Below are positions 28,046-38,690 of a stretch of DNA of 64,000 nucleotides, one piece after another. A model generated the notes under the pieces. That model was not told where the DNA came from. It made no database searches and saw only the letters and a program-made list of their open reading frames with translations. Positions within the stretch are counted from its first letter, which is position 1. The number at the start of each line of letters is the position of its first letter. The position numbers and the translations under genes were made by a program. The DNA comes from Bacteroidota bacterium (lineage in GTDB: Bacteria > Bacteroidota > Bacteroidia > Chitinophagales > Chitinophagaceae), in the NCBI GenBank assembly GCA_013286315.1, contig JABDFX010000004.1, positions 1 to 64,000 of the forward strand, written 5' to 3'.

Positions 28046-29062
28046 GTGGATGCTGTAGAAACCTCATTTGAAAACTTAAAATTCTCTGAATTGACTGAAA
28101 CGATCATCAACCTGGAAACCGTTAACCCGATTGAGTTTTTTGGTGTTAACAATGGCAAGTTAGATATCCTCAAAAAAAAATTTCCCCTTCTAAAAATTCT
28201 TTCACGCGGAACACAAATTAAACTAAGCGGAGCGCCGGAACAGGTGGAAACCGCAAAAGAGAAAATCGACCTCTTACTGCAGTATCTGGAGCGAAATGGT
28301 AGTCTGACGGAAAATTATTTCAACCAGATCCTGGGCGGAGATGACGCTGAGACGGTGGATCATTTTGTAGACAGAAACCCGAACGATATCCTCGTTTTCG
28401 GTCCCAATGGAAAAACTGTGCGTGCCAGAACGATTAACCAGAAAAAACTGGTTACTGCTTCTGAAAGAAATGATATTGTGTTTGCCATCGGGCCGGCCGG
28501 TACCGGTAAGACCTATACTGCTGTTGCGATGGCGGTCAGGGCCTTAAAAAATAAAATGGTCAAAAAGATTATTCTTACCCGGCCTGCTGTAGAAGCCGGT
28601 GAAAACCTGGGTTTCCTGCCCGGCGACCTGAAAGAAAAAATTGATCCTTATCTGCGACCTCTATACGATGCCCTGGATGACATGATTCCCGCGGACAAAC
28701 TCGGGTATTATATGACCACGCGCACGATAGAAATTGCACCATTGGCTTATATGCGTGGACGGACACTCGATAATGCGTTCATCATTCTGGATGAAGCACA
28801 GAATGCCACCGATCTTCAATTAAAGATGTTCCTGACACGTATTGGCGCGAGTGCAAAGGCAATTATAACAGGAGATCTGACGCAGATCGATCTTCCGAAA
28901 AATCAGAAAAGCGGTTTGGCCAAAGCACTATATATCCTCAAAGGAATTGAAGGCATTTCGCATATCGAGCTCGATGAGGAAGATGTGGTAAGGCATCGTT
29001 TGGTAAAAGCCATTATCAAAGCGTATGAAAAGGACAAAATTATTGAACAGGGAGGCGCATGA
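28046..29062 (+). CDS. PhoH family ATPase (GTG start)
   Basis: FAIGPAGTGKTYTAVAMAVRAL...RPAVEAGENLGFLPGDLKEKIDPYLRPLYDAL...ILDEAQNAT. Confidence 0.96.
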   Translation: MDAVETSFENLKFSELTETIINLETVNPIEFFGVNNGKLDILKKKFPLLKILSRGTQIKLSGAPEQVETAKEKIDLLLQYLERNGSLTENYFNQILGGDDAETVDHFVDRNPNDILVFGPNGKTVRARTINQKKLVTASERNDIVFAIGPAGTGKTYTAVAMAVRALKNKMVKKIILTRPAVEAGENLGFLPGDLKEKIDPYLRPLYDALDDMIPADKLGYYMTTRTIEIAPLAYMRGRTLDNAFIILDEAQNATDLQLKMFLTRIGASAKAIITGDLTQIDLPKNQKSGLAKALYILKGIEGISHIELDEEDVVRHRLVKAIIKAYEKDKIIEQGGA

Positions 29063-29102
29063 TAATAGTTAATAGTTAATAGTTAAGAGTTAAGAGTTAA
29101 TT
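29063..29102. repeat. Period-7 array (ttaatag/ttaagag)
   Basis: ataatag ttaatag ttaatag ttaagag ttaagag ttaattg directly after the phoH stop. Confidence 0.9.
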
Positions 29103-29131
29103 GCCCGATTAAATGGGCGATTCTTAAAAAA

Positions 29132-29542
29132 ATGATTCCGTTGAAAACCATTCTTGTCAGTTGTTTTCTTGCTTTCATCGTGGCGTGTAATGCGGGGAAA
29201 ACATTTACTCCGGCTGAAGATGCACAGGATGCGGGACGTCAGTTTATTCGTGCCTCTTTGGATGGTGATTATGAAAAAGCCCGCTTTTACCTGCTGAATG
29301 ATTCTATCAATCTTTTACTGATCAGCAAATGGCAGCAGGTATTTGATAAGATGGACCAAAACACACGTCAGCAGTACCGGGAGGCAAATATTCTTCCGAT
29401 TAATATCCATGCAATCAATGATTCGGTGACCACCTACACTTTTTCGAACAGTTTTCGTAAAGACACTACAACGGTTCATATTGTAAGAAAAAATGGAGAA
29501 TGGCTGGTAGATCTCAAAGAAATCCTGAATCATAAACATTAA
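29132..29542 (+). CDS. Putative lipoprotein, DUF4878-like
   Basis: Signal peptide with IVACNAGK lipobox; small NTF2-like layout. Confidence 0.55.
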   Translation: MIPLKTILVSCFLAFIVACNAGKTFTPAEDAQDAGRQFIRASLDGDYEKARFYLLNDSINLLLISKWQQVFDKMDQNTRQQYREANILPINIHAINDSVTTYTFSNSFRKDTTTVHIVRKNGEWLVDLKEILNHKH

Positions 29543-29578
29543 TTGGTTTCCTTCATTTGCTTTGTGCTATGATATCGA

Positions 29579-30178
29579 ATGAGTAGGTTTGTGGCTTCAA
29601 CCCAACTTATGAATAAGATGAATGTATCACATCCCTGGCATGGTGTCCCTTACGGAAGCCATGCGCCCAGAATTGTAAACGCTATAATCGAAATTCCCCA
29701 GGGCGCCCGCGCAAAATATGAAATTGACAAGGACAGCGGTTTACTAAAACTTGACAGGGTCATTTATTCTTCATTTTATTACCCGGTTAATTACGGATTT
29801 ATCCCCCAGACTTATGGAGATGACCGGGATCCGCTGGATATCCTGGTCATTACTTCCCTGCCCGTTGTTCCTCTCTGTCTGATGGAAGCCAAAGTACTTG
29901 GCGTTATGCAAATGATCGACAATGGTGACGGAGATGATAAGATCATTGCAGTGGCAGCCAAAGATCCTGGTGTGAACCATTATAACAATATTGAGGAGTT
30001 ACCCAAACATTTTTTTGATGAGCTAAGGCATTTCTTTGAAGAATATAAAAAACTGGAAAACAAAGCTGTTAAGGTGGAAGAATTCCAGGACAAGACCATG
30101 GCTTTGAAAGTGATAGAAAATGCGATTGCATTTTATAAACAGGAATTTGGCGAAAAAAGCCTAACTCCCAGAGCCTAA
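29579..30178 (+). CDS. ppa: Inorganic pyrophosphatase
   Basis: IEIPQGARAKYEIDKDSGLLKLDRVIYSSFYYPVNYGFIPQTYGDDRDPLDILV. Confidence 0.96.
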   Translation: MSRFVASTQLMNKMNVSHPWHGVPYGSHAPRIVNAIIEIPQGARAKYEIDKDSGLLKLDRVIYSSFYYPVNYGFIPQTYGDDRDPLDILVITSLPVVPLCLMEAKVLGVMQMIDNGDGDDKIIAVAAKDPGVNHYNNIEELPKHFFDELRHFFEEYKKLENKAVKVEEFQDKTMALKVIENAIAFYKQEFGEKSLTPRA

Positions 30179-30235
30179 AGCTTAGCTATGTAAATAACAG
30201 ATTTCTGCATCTTAAGTGAAAGTTGGTTTATTATC

Positions 30236-30802
30236 GTGCATCCTACCTCTTATACCCGGTTGACAGATCAGGAAATATTAAAACATTTTTACGCTGATCA
30301 TAATAATGAATGGCTTGGTACCCTGTTGGAAAGATATACCATGCTGCTATATGGCGTATCCATGAAGTATTTGAAAAACCCTGAAGAGGCAAGGGATGCG
30401 GTACAGCAGATTTTTTTGAAGGCTATTACTGAGTTGCATAAATATGAAGTTAGCTATTTCAGTTCCTGGCTTTATATGATAGCAAAGAATCATTGCCTGA
30501 TGCAGTTAAGGAACCGGCGACACGGCATTTCTGTAGATCTTGTGAACGAACCTGTGTCGGAAATAAACGATCCGGATCCACTGCAGGACGATGGGCTTTT
30601 AAGGAATTTGGAAGAGGCGTTGCAGCATCTGAATTCCGAACAGAAAACATGCATCAGGATGTTTTACCTGGAAAAAAAATCCTACCAGGCAATTGCATCA
30701 GAAACCGGTTTTAATTTATTGCAGGTGAAAAGTTATCTTCAGAACGGAAAGAGAAACCTGCGTATCCTGTTGGAAAAGAAAATAGATCATTCAGACGAAT
30801 AA
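30236..30802 (+). CDS. Sigma-70 family (ECF) RNA polymerase sigma factor, GTG start
   Basis: YLKNPEEARDAVQQIFLKAI...SWLYMIAKNHCLMQLR...KKSYQAIASETGFNLLQVKSYLQNGKRNL. Confidence 0.9.
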   Translation: MHPTSYTRLTDQEILKHFYADHNNEWLGTLLERYTMLLYGVSMKYLKNPEEARDAVQQIFLKAITELHKYEVSYFSSWLYMIAKNHCLMQLRNRRHGISVDLVNEPVSEINDPDPLQDDGLLRNLEEALQHLNSEQKTCIRMFYLEKKSYQAIASETGFNLLQVKSYLQNGKRNLRILLEKKIDHSDE

Positions 30803-30803
30803 C

Positions 30804-31154
30804 ATGAGTGAAGAGATCAACGAAATGAACAATTCTGAAAATAAACTTCCTGATTCACTGGATGATCATCTGCGTACGATGATGGCGGAAAAGGAATTGA
30901 ATCGTTTCCGGGAACAACTGCCGGCAGAATTTCTATCTGACGCTTCAGAGGGGCTCAACCAATTAAAGGATAACAAACAACTTGAATCTGTTTTACAAAA
31001 CTTGAACCAGCAGATGCATCGTCAGCTGGCTTATAAGAAAGTGCATAAACGAAAAAGGTCCATCGGAGACCTGTCCTGGAGTTACTGGGCTATTATAATC
31101 ATTCTCCTTCTCAGCATGGTCGGATACATAATCGTTCGAATGCTGATTCATTAG
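30804..31154 (+). CDS. Small single-pass membrane protein, possibly anti-sigma-like
   Basis: Abuts the sigma factor; acidic cytosolic N-terminus and C-terminal TM (YWAIIIILLLSMVGYIIVRM). Confidence 0.6.
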   Translation: MSEEINEMNNSENKLPDSLDDHLRTMMAEKELNRFREQLPAEFLSDASEGLNQLKDNKQLESVLQNLNQQMHRQLAYKKVHKRKRSIGDLSWSYWAIIIILLLSMVGYIIVRMLIH

Positions 31155-31291
31155 GCCTGAAGATGGAGCATGAAGCATGAGGCTTGAGGCCCGAAGTAGT
31201 TTGGATTGGTTTAATAGATTCACCGGCAAACTCCTGAGGAAGATATGCTGTTCGATTTGTGCTTAAAGTCTCACGCATCAGGCATCCCGCT
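31152..31291. repeat. Inverted pair of period-7 arrays (tgaagca-type)
   Basis: Left gcatgaagcatgaggcttgaggcc; reverse complement of right arm gives gcctgatgcgtgagactttaagca; clear but imperfect match. Confidence 0.7.
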
Positions 31292-32392
31292 CTATTGATA
31301 CTGTATATAAACAGGCTTGGGTTTCAACCGCATCACTTCAGTTGGGGTCATCATATTACTGCCGGCCTCCCGGTAATCATTCTTATAGAATAATTTGAAA
31401 CCAGTAAACTGAACCGGCTCCTTTGAAACATACTCCCGGTACGTGGTTAATTTACGTTCTTTGGCACCCCACCCGTCCATATCTACCACCACCTGCACTT
31501 CCGGAGTCGGCTTGATATTTTTATAGTTCCTGATCATCGCCTGGGTAAAACGGTGAACTACCAGTATTTTGGGTGGAAGCTGATTTGTCTTTGCAAGGTT
31601 TGCGAGGTACTGTATGGTAAAGTTGATATCAGAGTCATTCATGGTTCCTATCACAGAACCTGGTTTTTTGCCTGTTTTCATAGAAAATTCAGGGTCTATT
31701 CCAAGGTGAACCTGGGGCATCTTCAGATAAGGCTCCAGCATGGGAACCTCTTCCTGAACCGTGCTCATACCTACCTGGATATCGAGAAATACCAGAGCAT
31801 TTATCCTGGCGGCCATTCGTATGAGGGAATCAATTTGTTTAAATGGCATGCGCAGCCTGTATTTATTTCCTTTGCCGGGATATCCCTGAGCTGTAACGGC
31901 AATATAATGCAAGGCTGGACGAACCGGAACTGTTGAATCAGCAGCCTGCCATTTCTTTAATTCTGCGTTCAATTTGGCAAACATGGTATCAGTAGGGTAT
32001 TCTCCCAAAACCCCCATTTTCTTCGAATAGAAATTGCCATAAAATGCAATCACACGGCTAAATGGGAAAATGGCCCCCGGCATAGGGTATTTTAATTTGA
32101 CAGGCCACCGTCCGGAGCTATCCCCGTTACTTAATGCATGATTCAGCTGATCATATTTAATCGTATCCAGTACAACCGGCTGGAGATTTAATTTCCGGGA
32201 TGAGTCGGCATTTCCAATCGTATCCCTGCCATTTGTCAGTAACTCACTGGAATTCCGGCGAAACAGGTTTCCTGAACCAAAAGCCTGGTAAAAGTATAAT
32301 CCGGTCAATCCGGAGCAAACGACAAAGAGTATAACAATATACTGCTTCTTAAAAATGCCGGGTTTTCCAGCTGTCTTCGGAGAAAAATGCAT
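31292..32392 (-). CDS. Hypothetical secreted/membrane-anchored protein, possible TIM-barrel
   Basis: N-terminal TM; repeated beta-strand-like segments (ALVFLDIQVG, QVHLGIDPEFSM, KILVVHRFTQAMI, VQVVVDMDGWG). Confidence 0.6.
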   Translation of the reverse strand: MHFSPKTAGKPGIFKKQYIVILFVVCSGLTGLYFYQAFGSGNLFRRNSSELLTNGRDTIGNADSSRKLNLQPVVLDTIKYDQLNHALSNGDSSGRWPVKLKYPMPGAIFPFSRVIAFYGNFYSKKMGVLGEYPTDTMFAKLNAELKKWQAADSTVPVRPALHYIAVTAQGYPGKGNKYRLRMPFKQIDSLIRMAARINALVFLDIQVGMSTVQEEVPMLEPYLKMPQVHLGIDPEFSMKTGKKPGSVIGTMNDSDINFTIQYLANLAKTNQLPPKILVVHRFTQAMIRNYKNIKPTPEVQVVVDMDGWGAKERKLTTYREYVSKEPVQFTGFKLFYKNDYREAGSNMMTPTEVMRLKPKPVYIQYQ

Positions 32393-32472
32393 AGGGATGT
32401 AGATTATCGACGGATATTTTATGATCTATAACCAAAACGTTTTTAGCAAGGCTTTATTTTAAGTTGAATCTG

Positions 32473-34101
32473 TTAAAAAACCATTTTTTTATACCAGTTT
32501 ATCAATCCATTTGTTGACCCATCATGAGATGAGGTTTCTTCGTTGTTTTTAAGCTCCGGTAATATTTTTCCTGCAAGTTCCTTACCCAGTTCCACACCCC
32601 ATTGATCAAAGGAGTAGATATTCCATATTACACCCTGAACAAATATCTTATGTTCATATAGCGCAATTAGCTGACCAAGGGTGTAGGGAGTAATCGCTTT
32701 AATGAAAAATGAGTTGGTGGGCCTGTTGCCACTGAAAAATTTAAAGGGGATCAAGTCTGGTTTCACCTTCGCAGCCAGCAGCTCTTCAGGTGTCCTGCCA
32801 TTCATAAGGGCTTCGGTTTGAGCAAAAAAATTGGATAGCAATTTAGCGTGATGATCGGCGAGTGGATTATGACTGATTGCCGGTGCTATAAAATCACAAG
32901 GTATCAAAACAGTCCCCTGGTGGATCAGCTGGTAAAAAGCATGCTGACCATTCGTGCCCGGTTCTCCCCAAACCACAGGGCCCGTTGAATAAGTTACGGG
33001 AACCCCGTTTCGGTCTACAGACTTGCCGTTACTTTCCATATTTCCCTGTTGGAAATAAGCAGCAAACCTGTGCATATATTGATCATATGGCAGGATGGCT
33101 TCTGTTTGTGAGCCAAAAAAATTTCGATACCAGACCCCAAGCAGTGCCATGATGACCGGTATGTTTTTCTCAAATGGAGCGTTTTTAAAATGTTTGTCTG
33201 CCGCATGAGCACCCTGAAGCATTTCCTCAAATCTTGGATAACTGATCATAAGGACAATGGATAGCCCGATTGCACTCCAAAGGGAATATCGTCCTCCCAC
33301 CCAATCCCAGAAAACAAACATATTCGAGCGATCGATGCCAAATTTTACAACCTCAGCTTCATTGGTGGACAGAGCAACAAAATGTTTAGCGATATGTGCC
33401 TCATCCCCTGCGGACTTTAAAAACCATTCTCTTGCGCTATAAGCATTCGTCATGGTTTCCTGCGTCGTAAAAGTCTTTGATGCTATGAGAAAGAGAGTTT
33501 CTTCCGGATTTATTTTTTTAAGTGTTTCGACGATCTGGGTTGCATCAACATTTGAAACAAAATATGCCTCCATGCCATCGATCCAATAATATTTTAATGC
33601 TTCTGTTACCATGACTGGTCCCAGATCGCTGCCACCTATACCGATATTAACAATATTCCTGATAGGTTTGCCGCTGTAACCCCTCCATTCACCAGAATGA
33701 ATTTTTTGGCTGAAGGATTTCATGTGTTCCAGCTCCTTCCTTACTTCCGGCATTACATCCTTGCCATCGGAATAAACAGGTTCGCCGGAAAAATTTCTTA
33801 ACGCCGTGTGTAAGACAGAGCGGTTTTCCGTGTGGTTTATTTTTTCTCCTGAAAACATAGCCTGTTGGGCTTCCCAGACTTTGCACTCCGCAGCCAGATC
33901 CAACAAATGTGCAAAAGTTTCCTCATTCACCAGATTCTTCGAATAATCAAACAGGATATCTCCAAAAATAACTGAGCAACGCTGGAATCTTTCCCGGTCT
34001 TCGGTGAAAAGACTTTTCATCTGAATTCCTTTCATATACTGCTGGTCTGCCTGCAATTTTTTCCAGGCCAGGGTTTCTACAGGGGAAATATTTGGGAACA
34101 T
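32473..34101 (-). CDS. pgi: Glucose-6-phosphate isomerase
   Basis: [67 protein letters not shown]. Confidence 0.98.
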   Translation of the reverse strand: MFPNISPVETLAWKKLQADQQYMKGIQMKSLFTEDRERFQRCSVIFGDILFDYSKNLVNEETFAHLLDLAAECKVWEAQQAMFSGEKINHTENRSVLHTALRNFSGEPVYSDGKDVMPEVRKELEHMKSFSQKIHSGEWRGYSGKPIRNIVNIGIGGSDLGPVMVTEALKYYWIDGMEAYFVSNVDATQIVETLKKINPEETLFLIASKTFTTQETMTNAYSAREWFLKSAGDEAHIAKHFVALSTNEAEVVKFGIDRSNMFVFWDWVGGRYSLWSAIGLSIVLMISYPRFEEMLQGAHAADKHFKNAPFEKNIPVIMALLGVWYRNFFGSQTEAILPYDQYMHRFAAYFQQGNMESNGKSVDRNGVPVTYSTGPVVWGEPGTNGQHAFYQLIHQGTVLIPCDFIAPAISHNPLADHHAKLLSNFFAQTEALMNGRTPEELLAAKVKPDLIPFKFFSGNRPTNSFFIKAITPYTLGQLIALYEHKIFVQGVIWNIYSFDQWGVELGKELAGKILPELKNNEETSSHDGSTNGLINWYKKMVF

Positions 34102-34194
34102 ATTGGCAGGGTTGGCTTTTTGTTTGCTAACAAAATTACGATTTGAATGTTGTTATTGGGCGAGTATTGAATTCACATTTTAAAAACATCTTTT

Positions 34195-34413
34195 ATGAGT
34201 CAGGCCTTTGTTAGAGAAAATGATGAAATGTTGTTGCAGGATGTCTCTCCTTCTATTACTGCCCTGATCATGTATCTGACCAGGGAAAATAATGGAATCC
34301 GCATTTATGAAAAACACCGGGTGAAGGATAACGAACATAATCGTGAAGTACATGTTATGAGTAACGGGCTTTCCTATGCAAAGGACAAAGATTCAAAATG
34401 GTACATCATTTAA
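34195..34413 (+). CDS. Small hypothetical protein
   Basis: 72 aa ORF, intergenic, ends inside a period-7 array. Confidence 0.5.
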   Translation: MSQAFVRENDEMLLQDVSPSITALIMYLTRENNGIRIYEKHRVKDNEHNREVHVMSNGLSYAKDKDSKWYII

Positions 34414-34458
34414 GCTTAAAGCGTAACGCTTAACGCCTAACGCGTAAGGCTTAAAGCT
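34411..34458. repeat. Period-7 array between convergent genes
   Basis: taagctt aaagcgt aacgctt aacgcct aacgcgt aaggctt aaagctg; contains both flanking stop codons. Confidence 0.92.
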
Positions 34459-35473
34459 GCATCTGATCAAGTGTTTCCAGAAAATGATCCACCATCGCGC
34501 TGCTAATATCAAGATGAGTTACAATGCGCAGGCGTTTGTCGGATATCGTTAGTAAGAGGATTTCTTTTTGTTTTAGAGAGGTAATAAAGCCTTTTGGATC
34601 CTTTCCATCAATTAACTCAAAAATAACCAGGTTGGTTTCTACAGGTAAAATCTTTTTTACCAGCGGATGCTTTTGAAGCGCTTCGCCGATCCTTTTGGCA
34701 TGCTGATGATCCGTAGCCAGTCTTTCAACATGATGGTCCAGGGCATATAAAGCAGTTGCAGCCAGAAAACCCGCCTGCCGCATACCTCCTCCAAATACTT
34801 TGCGCACTCTGATCGCCTGTCGAATAAAGGTTTGGGTTCCCAGTAATATACTACCAGCCGGGCATCCGAGCCCTTTGTTAAAGCAAACCGAGATGCTGTG
34901 GAATAGTTTTCCAAATTCTGCTGCCTTTTCATTTTTTGCTACGAGTGCATTATATAAACGTGCCCCATCGAGGTGCAGCTTGAGGTGATGTTCATCGCAA
35001 ACTGTTCTGATCCTTTCTATTTCTTCCAGTTCGTAACAACTTCCTCCTCCCCGGTTCGAAGTGTTTTCAAGACATACCAGCGAACTATGGGATTTATGTG
35101 CATCATCCGGATTAATGGACGCTAAAACCTGCCGGGCATTGATTCGACCCCTGTCTCCCGCCAGCGTTTTTGTCTGACAACCTGCATTAAAGGCTATGCC
35201 ACCACCTTCATAATAATATACATGAGATTCCTGTTCACAAATCACTTCGTCGCCAGGTCTGGTATGACTGGCAATTGCCACCTGATTTGACATGGTTCCG
35301 CTGGCACACCAGAGTGCGGATTCCATATTAAATATTGCTGCCATCTTTTTTTCCAACTGGTTCACAGTCGGATCTTCCCTGAACACATCGTCACCCACAT
35401 CAGCTTTTAACATGGCGTCCAGCATCTGCGGAGTTGGTTTTGTAACCGTGTCCGAACGGAAATCAATGATCAT
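34451..35473 (-). CDS. Low-specificity L-threonine aldolase family
   Basis: IDFRSDTVTKPTPQMLDAM...VGDDVFREDPTVNQLE...CFNKGLGCPAGSILLG. Confidence 0.95.
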   Translation of the reverse strand: MIIDFRSDTVTKPTPQMLDAMLKADVGDDVFREDPTVNQLEKKMAAIFNMESALWCASGTMSNQVAIASHTRPGDEVICEQESHVYYYEGGGIAFNAGCQTKTLAGDRGRINARQVLASINPDDAHKSHSSLVCLENTSNRGGGSCYELEEIERIRTVCDEHHLKLHLDGARLYNALVAKNEKAAEFGKLFHSISVCFNKGLGCPAGSILLGTQTFIRQAIRVRKVFGGGMRQAGFLAATALYALDHHVERLATDHQHAKRIGEALQKHPLVKKILPVETNLVIFELIDGKDPKGFITSLKQKEILLLTISDKRLRIVTHLDISSAMVDHFLETLDQMQL

Positions 35474-35551
35474 ATTTTATTATGTTAAGCTAAATTTTCC
35501 GCATGTCCGATGGCATGAAGATTGAAATGATAAGGTATAAAATTAAGTACT

Positions 35552-35767
35552 ATGGACAATTTAATTGTGAAAGGAACCTGGAATACGGTAAAAGGAAAAT
35601 TAAAGCAAGCCTATGGCAATCTGACAGATGATGATCTGAAATATGAAGAAGGAAAAGATGACGAATTATTGGGTCGTCTGCAACAAAAAACTGGAAAAAC
35701 AAAAGACGATCTGAGAAAATGGTTTAAATCTAATACTGTATCCGGTTCAGAAAAAAGCACTATATAG
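35552..35767 (+). CDS. CsbD family stress protein
   Basis: [49 protein letters not shown]. Confidence 0.95.
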   Translation: MDNLIVKGTWNTVKGKLKQAYGNLTDDDLKYEEGKDDELLGRLQQKTGKTKDDLRKWFKSNTVSGSEKSTI

Positions 35768-35789
35768 ATAGTGTGACTTTACTTTCGGG

Positions 35790-35820
35790 CCCTTCCGGAA
35801 AATACCGGAAGGGTTTTTTT
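35790..35820 (+). terminator. Rho-independent terminator of the csbD-like gene
   Basis: cccttccgg-aaaata-ccggaaggg followed by ttttttt. Confidence 0.92.
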
Positions 35821-35870
35821 ATCGTTTCGACCATCCCCTATATGTAAATGAATCTTTAACTTGCATCCCT

Positions 35871-36963
35871 ATGACACAGGAAAAGCTAATCGATATGAGG
35901 TCCCGGCTGAGTGGACTGAGGAGGTTTCTTTGACGTCGAGAACCGCCAGATAAAAATCAATGAAGAAAGACAATTGACCGGGAGTTCGGGATTCTGGGAA
36001 GATAATGAACGGGCCACCGCCATCCTGAAAAACATCAAGGTAAATGAGTACTGGCTTAAACTTTATCAGGCTGTAGAAACGGCGATAGAGGATTTTGCTG
36101 TTCTGATGGAATTCTGGAAAGCAGGTGAAGCGACAGAAGAAGAAACCCGTGCTGCCTACGAAAAATCACTTGAACTCATTGAAGAGGCTGAGTTCAAATC
36201 CACGCTCAACGAACCGGAGGATGAATTACCGGCAGTACTGCAAATCAATTCAGGTGCCGGCGGCACAGAAAGTCAGGATTGGGCAGAAATGCTGATGCGT
36301 ATGTACCGTATGTACGGAGAAAAGCAGGGATGGACTGTTACCGAACTCGATTTTCAGGACGGCGAATCAGCTGGTATTAAAAGTGTAACACTTCAGTTTG
36401 ACGGCCCTTTTGCCTACGGATTTTTAAAAACTGAAAGCGGTGTTCACAGACTGGTGCGTATTTCTCCCTTCGACAGCAATGCCAGAAGGCATACATCTTT
36501 TGCGTCGGTATATGTTTATCCCCTGATTGACGACACGATTGAAATCGAAGTAAATCCAGCCGATGTTGAATGGGCTTTTTTCAGAAGTGGAGGCGCCGGC
36601 GGTCAAAACGTAAATAAAGTAGAGACAGCTGTGCGGCTTACCCATAAACCCAGTGGTATTATTGTAGAATGTCAACAGGCGCGCACGCAGGGAGAGAATC
36701 GTGAAAAGGCAATGGCGATGCTGAAGAGCCGGCTGTATGAGGAAGAAATGCGCAAACGGGAGGCTATTAAAAATGCCAATAATGCGAGTAAGAAAAAAAT
36801 CGAGTGGGGATCGCAAATTCGTTCCTATGTTTTTCATCCGTACAAGATGATCAAGGATCACCGGACCGGTTTTGAGACTGGAAATATTCAGCCGGTAATG
36901 GACGGTGAACTGGATGGATTTATTAAAGCCTATTTAATGTCAGAGAAAGAAACACTGACGTGA
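35871..36963 (+). CDS. prfB: Peptide chain release factor 2, expressed through a programmed +1 frameshift
   Basis: ORF1 [20 protein letters not shown] ends ctt tga (35928-35933); the +1 frame continues [24 protein letters not shown] into the 35974 ORF ([19 protein letters not shown]). Confidence 0.96.
35917..35934 (+). promoter_or_regulatory. RF2 programmed +1 frameshift site
   Basis: gaggaggtttctttgacg: internal Shine-Dalgarno-like aggagg, then CTT TGA C. Confidence 0.94.
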
Positions 36964-36980
36964 TTTGCTGGATTTACTCA

Positions 36981-37012
36981 GCCGTCAACCGTCAATCGTC
37001 AACCTCCATCGA
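36981..37012. repeat. Short period-7 array (cgtcaac)
   Basis: cgtcaac cgtcaat cgtcaac ctccatc after prfB. Confidence 0.75.
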
Positions 37013-37026
37013 ATAAATTCAAGAAA

Positions 37027-38658
37027 ATGAACATCGGATACTTCCATTACCCCCTTCCAGGCAATGAACCCGTGAAATCCTATGCCCCCGGGTCGACTGA
37101 AAAAAAATTATTGAAGAAAGCATTGGTGGAACTGAAATCCGTAGAACACGATATCCCTGCGATCATAGGCGGAAAAGAAATCCGTTCCGGAATTAAGATC
37201 AAAATGCGCCCTCCACATGAACTTTCTCATACACTGGGTTATTTTCATCGTTCAAATAAGGAGCAGGTAGAATCAGCAATTAAGGCGGCCCTGATGGCAA
37301 AAACCTCCTGGGAGCGGATGAACTGGGAAAACAGGGCTTCCATTTTTCTCAAAGCAGCCGATTTACTGGCAGGTAAGTATCGGTATATAATGAACGCATC
37401 CACCATGCTGGGGCAAAGTAAAAATGCCTACCAGGCAGAAATAGATAGTGCATGTGAACTTATTGATTTTTTGCGTTTTAATGTCCATTATCTAAGTGAA
37501 ATATACAGGCAGCAACCTATCAGTTCACCAGGTATGCACAACCGTTTGGAATACCGGTCCCTGGAAGGATTTGTACTGGCAATAACTCCATTTAATTTTA
37601 CAGCCATCGGTGGAAACCTCCCAACCTCAGCGGCATTATGCGGAAACGTGGTGGTTTGGAAACCCGCCGATACACAGGTTTTCAGCGCACATATATTTAT
37701 GAAAATTCTGCAAGAAGCAGGTTTACCGGATGGCGTTATTAACCTCGTTTATGCGAATGGTCCGGAACTCGGTGATATTTGTTTCGGTCACCTGGATTTT
37801 GCGGGCATTCATTTTACCGGATCCACGGCCGTTTTTAACCAGATATGGAAACATATCGGAGAGAATATCGGGAAATACAGATCCTATCCCCGAATCGTTG
37901 GAGAAACCGGAGGTAAAGACTTTGTACTGGTTCACCGGGAAGCGGAAGTAGATGTTGTGGTAACTGCACTCGCCAGAGGTGCTTTTGAGTTCCAGGGACA
38001 GAAATGTTCTGCAGCTTCGAGGGCCTATCTGCCATCAAATCTGGCTGCAAAAATTAAGGAGAAGCTGATTCATGTTATTCAGAGTATGAAGGTGGGTGGT
38101 GTTGAGGATTTCAGCAATTTTGTAAATGCAATAATCGACGAGAGAAGTTTTGATAAGATCAAAGGGTATATCGATCGCGCATCTTCAGATCCGGCAGCCA
38201 GCATTTTGGTTGGCGGTAAAGCTGATAAAACCATAGGTTATTTTATCCATCCGACCCTCATAGAGACAACAGATCCGGGCTATGCAACTTTGAAAGAAGA
38301 AATATTCGGTCCGGTGCTCACCATTTTTGTATATGATGAAAACAAATTTGAAGAAACGATGGACCTGGTGGACAATACATCGAATTATGCTCTGACAGGT
38401 TCCGTTATTTCAACTAACCGCCAGGCTATTGAACTGGCCACAGAAAGATTGCGCCATTCAGCCGGAAATTTCTATGTAAACGACAAACCAACAGGCGCAG
38501 TAGTTGGCCAGCAGCCATTTGGAGGAGCCCGCGGCAGCGGAACCAACGACAAAGCCGGATCCATCCTAAATCTCTACCGATGGCTCAGCGCACGCACGAT
38601 CAAAGAAACTTTCGATCCGCCTACCGGTTATGAATATCCTTTTTTAACTGAAGCATGA
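37027..38658 (+). CDS. pruA: L-glutamate gamma-semialdehyde dehydrogenase
   Basis: ITPFNFTAIGGNLPTSAALCGNVVVWKPADTQV...GETGGKDFVLVH...FEFQGQKCSAASRAYLP. Confidence 0.96.
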   Translation: MNIGYFHYPLPGNEPVKSYAPGSTEKKLLKKALVELKSVEHDIPAIIGGKEIRSGIKIKMRPPHELSHTLGYFHRSNKEQVESAIKAALMAKTSWERMNWENRASIFLKAADLLAGKYRYIMNASTMLGQSKNAYQAEIDSACELIDFLRFNVHYLSEIYRQQPISSPGMHNRLEYRSLEGFVLAITPFNFTAIGGNLPTSAALCGNVVVWKPADTQVFSAHIFMKILQEAGLPDGVINLVYANGPELGDICFGHLDFAGIHFTGSTAVFNQIWKHIGENIGKYRSYPRIVGETGGKDFVLVHREAEVDVVVTALARGAFEFQGQKCSAASRAYLPSNLAAKIKEKLIHVIQSMKVGGVEDFSNFVNAIIDERSFDKIKGYIDRASSDPAASILVGGKADKTIGYFIHPTLIETTDPGYATLKEEIFGPVLTIFVYDENKFEETMDLVDNTSNYALTGSVISTNRQAIELATERLRHSAGNFYVNDKPTGAVVGQQPFGGARGSGTNDKAGSILNLYRWLSARTIKETFDPPTGYEYPFLTEA

Positions 38659-38690
38659 CCGCATTCATTATTTTTATAAAAATATTCTGA

